From CAZHUM01 sp046484045 (lineage in GTDB: Archaea > Thermoplasmatota > Thermoplasmata > Halarchaeoplasmatales > Halarchaeoplasmataceae): a stretch of DNA of 8,642 nucleotides. The DNA lies in the NCBI GenBank assembly GCA_046484045.1, contig JAWOBZ010000017.1, positions 1 through 8,642 of the forward strand, written 5' to 3'. The translations under genes were made by a program, and so were the position numbers. Shown one piece after another: positions 1 through 6,300 of this stretch. Position 1 is the stretch's first letter. The number at the start of each line of letters is the position of its first letter. The notes under the pieces were generated by a model. The model made no database searches. It had not been told where the DNA came from and was given only the letters and a program-made list of their open reading frames with translations.

Positions 1-164
1 AGCGGTACCATGAAGATACCGATCACCATCAGATAATTGAGGAGTCCTGGATTTGCGATGATACCATAAATCGTTAGAAGATTGATAATAGCGATACTAA
101 CCGAAACTATAACGATAATAGATACGAGTATCCTAGTTCCTACGGGTATATCTTTTCTCGTCAA
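1..164 (-). CDS. Partial membrane protein of unknown family (5' end only)
   Basis: The minus strand has an open frame from the NAC stop region to the left edge. With the TTG at 164-162 as start it gives about 54 residues. A short basic N-terminus (TRKDIPVGTR) is followed by a long hydrophobic stretch (about residues 11-36, ILVSIIVIVSVSIAIINLL and onward), a short polar turn (ANPG) and the start of a second hydrophobic segment (LLNYLMVIGIFMVP). This pattern is typical of a multi-pass membrane protein. No ATG or GTG lies in this frame before the hydrophobic segment. TTG is therefore the best start, preceded by a weak TGATGG ribosome-site-like sequence. The frame is also open further upstream into the end of NAC, so the start is uncertain. 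It lies 26 bp after NAC on the same strand and may be co-transcribed with it. I do not recognise the family, and most of the protein is outside the window. Confidence 0.55.
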   Translation of the reverse strand, partial: MTRKDIPVGTRILVSIIVIVSVSIAIINLLTIYGIIANPGLLNYLMVIGIFMVP

Positions 165-190
165 TTTTCCATCATTCCATATCTTTAAAC

Positions 191-529
191 CTATGTGGAT
201 AGATTTATTATGGCCTCGGCCGGTTCTCCATTAGAGTCTTCCAAGGCCTTTTTAGCCTCTTCTTCAGACACACCGGCTCTTTCAGCCACCATCTTGATAT
301 CCTCGTCGGGGATCAAAACCTTACCTTCTGGCGCCTCCTCTCTCGGGTCTCCTATTATCTGGTACATATTCTGACCCTGAACCTTCATGTTGATCACTTG
401 GGCGTCCTCGAACACTAGTCTTTTATCTTCTGTCTCGATGATCACTTTCTTGGCGTCCAATTCTTCGCTCTTCATCCCCATCTTCTTCATCATTCTTTTC
501 ATCTGTCTGGAGTTGCCGCTCGGCATCAT
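191..529 (-). CDS. nac: Archaeal nascent polypeptide-associated complex protein
   Basis: This 112-residue protein matches archaeal NAC, the homodimeric homologue of eukaryotic alpha-NAC, which contacts ribosomes and nascent chains in the cytoplasm. The N-terminus is very rich in Met, Lys and Arg (about residues 1-25, with RQMKRMMKKMGM), as expected of the ribosome-contacting segment. A beta-rich NAC domain follows (about 26-72: KKVIIETEDKRLVFEDAQV, then VQGQNMYQIIGDP). The C-terminus is a UBA-like three-helix domain (about 76-112) with the usual pattern DIKMVAERAGVSEEEAKKALE and a final GEPAEAIINL. Length is normal for the family. Two ATGs are adjacent (529 and 526). GGTGG at 540-536 lies 6 nt before the first and 9 nt before the second, so either could be used. 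The gene is transcribed divergently from PRPP synthetase. Confidence 0.93.
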   Translation of the reverse strand: MMPSGNSRQMKRMMKKMGMKSEELDAKKVIIETEDKRLVFEDAQVINMKVQGQNMYQIIGDPREEAPEGKVLIPDEDIKMVAERAGVSEEEAKKALEDSNGEPAEAIINLST

Positions 530-535
530 GTTTTA

Positions 536-540
536 CCACC
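536..540 (-). promoter_or_regulatory. Ribosome binding site of NAC
   Basis: On the minus strand the sequence reads GGTGGTAAAAC followed by ATG ATG. The GGTGG core complements the CCTCC-type end of archaeal 16S rRNA, 6 nt from the first ATG. It is the clearest Shine-Dalgarno site on the minus strand of this window. Confidence 0.6.
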
Positions 541-561
541 TTTATACCTTATGGAAAGGAA

Positions 562-570
562 TCTTATAAA
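562..570 (-). promoter_or_regulatory. Probable TATA box (box A) of NAC
   Basis: The minus strand reads TTTATAAGA, close to the euryarchaeal box A consensus TTTATA. Its centre is about 37 nt before the first NAC ATG. Initiation about 25-27 nt downstream would give a short leader that still includes GGTGG. This is inferred from position and composition only. Confidence 0.55.
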
Positions 571-587
571 ACGATTACGCAACATGT

Positions 588-600
588 CAAAAAAATTAAA
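588..600 (+). promoter_or_regulatory. Probable TATA box of PRPP synthetase
   Basis: An A/T-only stretch (CAAAAAAATTAAA region) is centred about 36 nt before the ATG at 632. Initiation about 26 nt downstream would leave a leader of roughly 10 nt, ending in TCGGTCAAG, which has only a weak GGT ribosome-site match. The 530-631 region thus holds two diverging promoters and no room for another gene. Confidence 0.4.
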
Positions 601-631
601 TGTGTAATATCTTTTCTACTTATCGGTCAAG

Positions 632-1483
632 ATGATAATAGAAGGTCCGGCATCGACAAGGTTATCGGAGAGGGTAGCCAGCAAGATAGAAGAAGAGATA
701 GTCAGTGTGGAATCCAAAGTGTTCCCCGACGGCGAGATCTACATCCGCTTGGACGGGGACGTTAAAGGTCAAGATTGCTGTCTCATCCAAACCACCTACC
801 CCAACGAGAATTTACTGTCCCTTTTCTTTATTCAAGATGCTCTGATCCGGAGTGGTGCGAGATCCATAGCCACGATCGTTCCTTACTACTCTTACTCCAG
901 ACAGGACCAGATATTCGAAAAAGGTGAAGCTTTGAGCTCTGAAGTGATCGCGAAGATCATAGAGTTCAATTCAGATAAATTTTACAGCGTCGACCTCCAT
1001 TCGTCTACCATACTGAATTACTTCGATATCACGGCATACAATCTGAGCGCCATGATGGAGCTGGCGGATCACTCTCAGATTTACGATCCAGATCTTTTAC
1101 TTTCTCCGGACGAAGGGGGCATCGACCGGATCAAGTTGGCCGCCGAAGAGGTCTATCTGAGGTGGGACTATCTGGAGAAGCACAGGTTGGACGGAGAGTC
1201 TGTGGAGATCAAGCCGAAAAATATGGACGTAGAAGGTAAAACAGTGGTGATACTAGACGATATAATCTCCACGGGTGGGACGATGGGTGAGGCCGCTAGA
1301 CAGTTATACGAGCAGGGTGCCGATGAAGTCCATGCGGGATGCACCCACGGTCTTTTTATCGGTGATTCATTGAAAAGACTAGAAAGTGTCTGTGAATCTG
1401 TTTTCTGCACAGATACAATCGAATCACCCAGCAGTGAAGTTACCGTAGCACCTTTGATCGCTGAAGCGATAAACGATACTTAA
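632..1483 (+). CDS. prs: Ribose-phosphate pyrophosphokinase (PRPP synthetase)
   Basis: This enzyme transfers pyrophosphate from ATP to ribose 5-phosphate, giving PRPP for purine, pyrimidine, histidine and tryptophan synthesis. At 283 residues it has the length of short archaeal enzymes such as that of Thermoplasma, rather than the roughly 315 of bacterial ones. Visible motifs are FPDGEIYIRL (31-40); the ATP-binding PYYSYSRQDQIFEKGEA segment (84-100, with R90, Q91, D92); DLHSS (121-125), whose His123 fits the conserved catalytic/metal histidine; LEKHR (181-185), whose Lys183 and Arg185 fit the K-x-R pair of the catalytic flexible loop; and the ribose-5-phosphate/PRPP loop DDIISTGGTM (209-218). 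The two phosphoribosyltransferase-fold halves are intact. No frameshift is seen. The ATG at 632 places the protein start exactly at the first beta strand (MIIEGPAS), and no earlier start is needed. It diverges from NAC and appears monocistronic. Confidence 0.95.
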   Translation: MIIEGPASTRLSERVASKIEEEIVSVESKVFPDGEIYIRLDGDVKGQDCCLIQTTYPNENLLSLFFIQDALIRSGARSIATIVPYYSYSRQDQIFEKGEALSSEVIAKIIEFNSDKFYSVDLHSSTILNYFDITAYNLSAMMELADHSQIYDPDLLLSPDEGGIDRIKLAAEEVYLRWDYLEKHRLDGESVEIKPKNMDVEGKTVVILDDIISTGGTMGEAARQLYEQGADEVHAGCTHGLFIGDSLKRLESVCESVFCTDTIESPSSEVTVAPLIAEAINDT

Positions 1484-1486
1484 ACA

Positions 1487-1496
1487 CATATAAATT
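1487..1496 (+). promoter_or_regulatory. TATA-like box just after the prs stop
   Basis: CATATAAATT lies 4-13 nt after the prs stop. Its centre is about 26 nt before 1518, so predicted initiation would fall within the double palindrome at 1507-1525. It could be a distal promoter for the 1715 gene or for a short RNA, or just AT-rich spacer. Confidence 0.25.
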
Positions 1497-1506
1497 CGGC
1501 GATAAG

Positions 1507-1525
1507 ATGTACATAACATGTACAT
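1507..1525 (+). repeat. Double palindrome ATGTACAT-AAC-ATGTACAT
   Basis: The self-complementary octamer ATGTACAT occurs at 1507-1514 and again at 1518-1525, separated by AAC. The repeats start 11 bp apart, about one helical turn, so both copies face the same side of the DNA. The whole is also a perfect inverted repeat with 8-nt arms and a 3-nt loop. It lies 23 bp after the prs stop and is followed by A then five T (1527-1531). It could be a repressor operator or the stem of a terminator; both readings fit the sequence. Confidence 0.6.
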
Positions 1526-1531
1526 ATTTTT
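1507..1531 (+). terminator. Possible transcription terminator of prs
   Basis: The 8-bp A/T-rich stem from the double palindrome is followed by A and TTTTT at 1527-1531. Archaeal polymerase mainly needs the T-run, so this could end the prs transcript. The stem is weak, and an operator role is an equal alternative. Confidence 0.35.
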
Positions 1532-1582
1532 CGATGTTTTACCTCGATAAACAGATGTTAATTCGAACATTGTGCGAAATCC

Positions 1583-1592
1583 CTTTTATAAT
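1583..1592 (+). promoter_or_regulatory. Probable TATA box of the 304-aa membrane protein gene
   Basis: CTTTTATAAT is the best box A match in the 231-bp gap between prs and the next gene. Initiation about 25 nt downstream (near 1613) would leave a leader of about 100 nt that is pyrimidine-rich and ends in a hairpin. This is unusually long for this window, where other genes have short leaders or none. Confidence 0.4.
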
Positions 1593-1672
1593 ACCCTATC
1601 TCTTTTAGTAAATAAAATCACAAATCACGCTTACTCCTCCTCGTATTACCCTTTCACGATAACAACCTCCTC

Positions 1673-1696
1673 AACCCCTTTCTTTTTTAAGGGGTT
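1673..1696 (+). other. Hairpin in the leader of the 304-aa membrane protein gene
   Basis: AACCCCTT (1673-1680) and AAGGGGTT (1689-1696) are perfect inverted arms of 8 bp around the loop TCTTTTTT. The stem ends 9 nt before the GGTGA ribosome site at 1706-1710 and 18 nt before the ATG. It could affect translation or transcript ends. The T-rich loop is not followed by a T-run, so a simple terminator is unlikely. No known riboswitch is recognised. Confidence 0.45.
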
Positions 1697-1705
1697 TAAC
1701 CGCAA

Positions 1706-1710
1706 GGTGA
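1706..1710 (+). promoter_or_regulatory. Ribosome binding site of the 304-aa protein gene
   Basis: GGTGA within CGCAAGGTGAACAG lies 4 nt before the ATG at 1715. It is a strong archaeal Shine-Dalgarno match and decides the start, which also opens a well-formed signal peptide. Confidence 0.65.
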
Positions 1711-1714
1711 ACAG

Positions 1715-2629
1715 ATGAACCGAAAAACGAAAACAAGTGCCCGTATCGGGGCGTTGATATGCCTTTCATTCATCTTAATCTCTTTTACTATCCCTATCAC
1801 CTCCTCCCAAACTTTTTTCGTTAAGGATATAAACGGACTCAATGTATCCATCGACACAAGCGAAGGAATCGAACTTGATGTCAATAAAGACGGAGAGATG
1901 CTCTACAGCATTCAATACAAAACTCTAGAGTTCATGGCCGATGGATACAGCGATGTCTTTTCGCTAGAAGATGGTGAATGGACAGTGGACTATCAAAAGG
2001 TACCCAACGATAAGCTTCCTCATGTGAAGATATCCCTTGAAACTCCGGTACATATAGCTGAGTCCCAAGGGGATCTTAGCATGTCGATCACGGTGCTTTC
2101 TTTGGATGACACATCCGAAGTTACCTTTTCCTATTCAATCAAAAATCTCGAAGCAGTACCAGATGGGCGTTTCTTCGTATTCCAAGAGTTGAGCGTGAAC
2201 GGACAGATAGTTAGAACACCCGACGAGGTCATCCCCGGAAAATCCATAGATTATTACGAGTTTTCCCTGATAAACGATCAAACCGGATTCTACAGCTGGA
2301 GCACCAACTCACAGATAAACGGTGATCATTCAGAGGCTATCTACTTCCAGGTGCCGAACAGCAACATGATGGCCCTGGGGATGCAGTACGAATCAGAGGC
2401 TTCTGAAGTTTCCATATCCCAAGTTGATATCGATAACACCAGGATGAGCGCAATGGTGCCGGTTCCAAAGGCCTACGACCACATCCCATCGTTTGCCATC
2501 GGTCTACTGGTAAGTGCGGGATTCGTGATCGGAATCGTGGCGGAAAAAAGAAGGGAGTTCTACAAGAACAGGGAATCCAGCAAGATACTGAAGCTCGAAG
2601 AATCACCTTATTATAAAGGCAAAGAATAG
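1715..2629 (+). CDS. Exported, membrane-anchored protein of unknown family
   Basis: I do not recognise this 304-residue protein. The N-terminus is a signal peptide: MNRKTKTSAR followed by a hydrophobic core (about 11-28) and a small-residue stretch ITSSQ, with likely cleavage near 30-32. Residues about 33-255 look like an all-beta outer part with alternating hydrophobic and polar residues, many Asp/Glu and few Lys/Arg. Several stretches read like beta-sandwich strands (SMSITVLSLDDTSEVTFSYS near 122-141). A membrane helix follows at about 259-275 (SFAIGLLVSAGFVIGIV), then a charged tail of about 29 residues starting EKRREFYKNRE. The predicted topology is outside domain, one helix, cytoplasmic tail. 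No cysteine is present in the outer domain. A GGTGA site fixes the start. The last 19 bp overlap the end of hypB on the other strand. It could be a cell-surface binding or envelope-assembly protein; no function can be assigned. Confidence 0.85.
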   Translation: MNRKTKTSARIGALICLSFILISFTIPITSSQTFFVKDINGLNVSIDTSEGIELDVNKDGEMLYSIQYKTLEFMADGYSDVFSLEDGEWTVDYQKVPNDKLPHVKISLETPVHIAESQGDLSMSITVLSLDDTSEVTFSYSIKNLEAVPDGRFFVFQELSVNGQIVRTPDEVIPGKSIDYYEFSLINDQTGFYSWSTNSQINGDHSEAIYFQVPNSNMMALGMQYESEASEVSISQVDIDNTRMSAMVPVPKAYDHIPSFAIGLLVSAGFVIGIVAEKRREFYKNRESSKILKLEESPYYKGKE

Positions 2630-3273
2630 GGCAGATCCAGCAGTTCAGCTAGTTTTTCTATACCTTTACCTTCTCTAGCATCCATCTTGATCAGTTCACC
2701 GTGTGGATTTATTTTTCTGAAATCGTTATCTATTATGCTCAGATCCACTTCCATCACATCCGCTAGGTCCACCTTGTTGATCACGGATATATCTGATTGA
2801 GCGAATATAAGAGGATGTTTCCTTATCATGTCGTCTCCCTCAGTCACGGAGACCACGACGATATTAGCTTCGGTTCCCAGGGGAAAATCTACGGGGCAGA
2901 TCAGGTTGCCCACGTTCTCTATGAACAGATAGTCCAACTCTTCTAGATCAAGGTCTTCTAGAGCGTGACTAACGTAATGGGCGTCTAGATGGCAGTCTTT
3001 ACCGGTGTTTATAGCAACGGAGGGTATATCTTTGCCGACAAACCGCAGATAATCATCCTGCCCGGTAACATCACCGGCCACGGCTCCCACTCTTTCATCC
3101 TTCATCCCCTCCGCTAATTTTTCTATGATCGTGGTTTTACCCGAACCGATAGCACCTAGTACGTTGAAAGCTCTGATCCCGTGTTTTTTGAACAATTCAG
3201 AATTTTTTTCAGCGATCTTCTGGTTCTGCTCCAGAATATTTTTTTCCATGGAAACGTCCACTACCTTGTGCAT
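2611..3273 (-). CDS. hypB: HypB, hydrogenase nickel-incorporation GTPase
   Basis: HypB is a SIMIBI-class GTPase that, with HypA, delivers nickel to the [NiFe]-hydrogenase large subunit in the cytoplasm. The 220 residues are about the length of methanogen HypB. Visible motifs are Walker A GAIGSGKT (40-47); AGDVTGQDD (66-74) in the switch I area; the metal-site CHLDAHYV (94-101, Cys94 and His95); IENVGNLICP (118-127, with Cys126, the third expected metal ligand); and the guanine-specificity motif NKVD (166-169). It lacks the N-terminal CxxCGC site and His-rich region found in many bacterial HypB. The start MHKVVDV fits the known archaeal N-terminus; Met9 is a less likely start. No hypA, hypC-F or hydrogenase gene lies in the window, so the usual partners must be elsewhere. 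Its end overlaps the plus-strand 304-aa gene by 19 bp. Confidence 0.94.
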   Translation of the reverse strand: MHKVVDVSMEKNILEQNQKIAEKNSELFKKHGIRAFNVLGAIGSGKTTIIEKLAEGMKDERVGAVAGDVTGQDDYLRFVGKDIPSVAINTGKDCHLDAHYVSHALEDLDLEELDYLFIENVGNLICPVDFPLGTEANIVVVSVTEGDDMIRKHPLIFAQSDISVINKVDLADVMEVDLSIIDNDFRKINPHGELIKMDAREGKGIEKLAELLDLPYSLPL

Positions 3274-3294
3274 AGATCCATCTCATATAGATTG

Positions 3295-3303
3295 ATATTT
3301 AAA
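3295..3303 (-). promoter_or_regulatory. Probable TATA box of hypB
   Basis: The minus strand reads TTTAAATAT, centred 26 nt before the hypB ATG. This spacing predicts initiation at or next to the ATG, so a leaderless or nearly leaderless transcript. A GAGATGG element just before the ATG is a weak ribosome-site alternative if initiation is further upstream. Confidence 0.5.
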
Positions 3304-3317
3304 CTTTGGCTTCAATT

Positions 3318-3323
3318 AAAAAA
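3318..3323 (-). terminator. T-run after the giant surface protein gene
   Basis: Nine bases after the stop of the 1500-aa gene the minus strand reads GATTTTTTAATTG, with six T. Archaeal polymerase can stop at such runs without a hairpin. It lies just before the hypB TATA box, which fits separate transcription of the two genes. Confidence 0.35.
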
Positions 3324-3332
3324 TCTACATCA

Positions 3333-6300
3333 TTATCTATGGAAATAATTGTTTCTGTAATCATCATCCATGGACCCTTCTGAGCCTTTTGTCTTGATGA
3401 CATGACTTCTTACGACAAAGAAATATAACGCTGCAGCGGAGGTGATCAGGATCACGATTACCACTGCGATAAACACCAGGAAATCATCGCTGGAACTCCT
3501 TTCACTATCCAACGGATAATCATCCTCGCCGTCGATAACCCCGTCGCCGTCGGTGTCATCGTCGTTCGGATCGGTGCCTTTGTTATATTCCTCTAGATTT
3601 GTAAGACCGTCCCCATCAAGATCCAACCCTGCATCGCCGGGGTCGTAAGGGTCCAGTCCATATTTTTCCTCCCACAAATTTGGCATGCCATCTCCGTCGA
3701 TATCGTTATCTAGATGATCGGCTAACCCGTCGCCGTCGAAGTCATCCGAGATATCGACCGTAAAGTATGCATAGTCAGTCCTGAGGTTCCCTGCTAAATC
3801 GACTGCCTTTATCCACACAACGTGTTCCTCTTCGCTTAAATTCTTGAATGTGTGCTGCAAATTTTTGGACTTATCAATCCAAGAACCGTTATCCATTTTT
3901 ATTTCGTAGTGGTCGATATCTGTGACCTTGTCACCCCCCTCCCATCGAGCTCTTATCTGTCCGCTGTCGTATATTCCACCATTTTTTGGGTAGAGCAGAG
4001 AAATCCAGGGATCTGACACGTCGATGGAAAAGTTTATACAAACACTCTTCGAATTATTCGCTTTATCCAAGCACGTGATCTTCAATCTATGCTCTCCTTC
4101 TGAAAGCTGGTTGAAGGAGTGAGTCCCCGATCCGGTTATTTCAGAGTATGTAACTGACCTGCCTTGGTCGAGTTTCAGTTTTACCCTACTCACACCTGAG
4201 ACATCGTCTTCAGCGTTCCATACCACCTCGACGTCCCTTTCCGATAAATATGAATTTGCAGTTGGTGAAAGACAAACTATCTCCGGCAGACCCTGGTCCA
4301 CGGTGATCCCAATGGAGGCCGAATTGTGATTTCCCGCCCTATCTGTAGCCCACAGAGCTATCCTGTGTTCACCGTCCTCTACTTCGCTAAAATTGTAAAT
4401 CGACTCTTTTCCAAGCCGTATCCATTCGCCATCATCCAACCTGATGGAATAATTCATGATCCCACTGGCAGAATCCGTTCCTTCCCAAATTACTGAAATA
4501 TTGTTATCATCGGTTACAAGTTCATCCGCGGGTGATAAGATGTTGATTTCGGGAGGGGTCCTTTCGACAGTAAAAGTAATGCAGGAATAGTTGCTGTTCC
4601 CCGATTTATCGAACACCGTGATGTTCACGTGATGTTCCCCCTCACTTATGGATGATATGTTGAGATATGTCAGGTCGGTCGTCGATATTAATTCATCATC
4701 CAGCGTGACGTTGTAACCGTCGACATCTGATACGTTTTCACCCTTGCGCCATCTTAACTCAAGCGTTTTGTTGTTTATGTATGAACTCTGCAACGGAAAT
4801 ACGATCTCTATATCTGGTTTCTCCGTATCGATAAAGAAATCTATCGAATCCGATGCTGTGTTTCCGGCCTTATCTAGTGCCCTTACATCGATCCTGTGCT
4901 CACCGTCGCTGATATTATGGAAAACATATTCCGTATCGAGACCGATATCTATCCATCCTTTACCGTCCAGGTCGATCTCGTATCTATGTAAGCCCGATCC
5001 GTTGTCTCCTCCCACCCAGTTCAGGTAAAAATCTTTATCGTTCGACGACATACCGTCGTAGATCGGATCGACGGACACGTAGGGTTTTACGGTATCTACG
5101 ATAAAAGAGATCTTACTCTCAGCCCAATTCCCCGCTTCGTCGAAGGCCTTCACGACCAGGGAATGATTGCCTTCCGAGAGGTCGTACAGGGTAGTGTGAT
5201 TGAGCTCCGTGAAGATCCAGGTGTCATCGTCCATGTATACTTCGTATCTAAGGGAGGGATCGAGTTCATCCTGTGCTACCCAGTACGCTGTTACATTTTT
5301 ACGGGATATCAAGCTATTTTGCCCCGGGCGGGTGATGTTCAAACTTGGCGGTGCTGTATCGATGTAGAATCTGTAACTCTCAGCACGTGTTCTACCCCCG
5401 CTGTCGGAAGCCATCACATCGACATCATATCCTCCGTCATCCCATCCCGTGGTATCTATGGAATAATTCGACGAGAAATTTTGGAATGCGGTGTTGTTGA
5501 TAGAGTAAGAAGCATCGATCAAATCGTAATTTTCGTCCCATATATCGAACTGAATTTTGACACCAGGACGAAAATAAGAATCGTTCTCATGACTGATCAG
5601 CTCTATATCCGGCTCGACATCCTTCCACCATACGAGGCGGTGCATCAATGGGTAGAAATCCTTGGACGAGCTTGTGAAGTTATAGCTCCAATCACCGATA
5701 CCGTCCTTTCCATCTATATCCTGATTTTTCCCTGAATATATATCCACACCTTGGTAATCGTGCCAGTAATTTCCGTTAGTACCGTAGCTGAGGTTCCATC
5801 CATTATCGCTGCCGGTGTTCCATGCATGGACCGTATTCGCTTGAAAATTGTTGTTATATACGAGGTTGGAACTGCTGTCTCCCGGATAGATGAAAATACC
5901 TCTAAAATCATTATGTATTATATTGTTGTACTCAATGGTGTTGTTGCTGGAGCTTTGTAAGAATATACCGTTGTAACCGTTCGAGGTGATATTGTTTTCA
6001 GATATCGTACAGTTCTCTGAATCTTTTATCCTGATCCCACTGTTGGAATTATGAGAAATGTTGTTTAACCTTACGTCATTCGATGAACCGGATGATATAT
6101 ACAATCCGTCCCTGTTCTTGTGGATGATGTTGTTTTCTATGGACCCGCTGCAGTTGTAGAAAGAGACACCGTCTATGGTGTTCGAGATAATGCTGTCAGC
6201 CACCCGGATATCTTCACAAAATGCAAACTGTACACCCGCATCCGAATTGTTGATGATCTGGTTACTCAAGGAGATATTTGAACAATCTACTCCGAGTACC

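Noticed and set aside
387..569. A 60-residue plus-strand frame opposite NAC
   Set aside because: It is the complement of the well-supported NAC gene; its hydrophobic look comes from the reversed Lys/Glu codons.
1507..1608. A 33-codon plus-strand reading frame starting in the double palindrome
   Set aside because: It has no convincing ribosome site, an unusual residue mix, and its start is part of the repeat. It crosses the better TATA box at 1583-1592. Most likely chance.
3513..3743. Dockerin or EF-hand domain at the end of the surface protein
   Set aside because: The DxDGDG loops lack the paired helices of dockerins and continue as a thrombospondin type 3-like series.
5163..5735. A 190-residue plus-strand frame opposite the giant surface gene
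   Set aside because: It lies wholly inside the Ig-like region, has no signature of its own, and no promoter or ribosome site.
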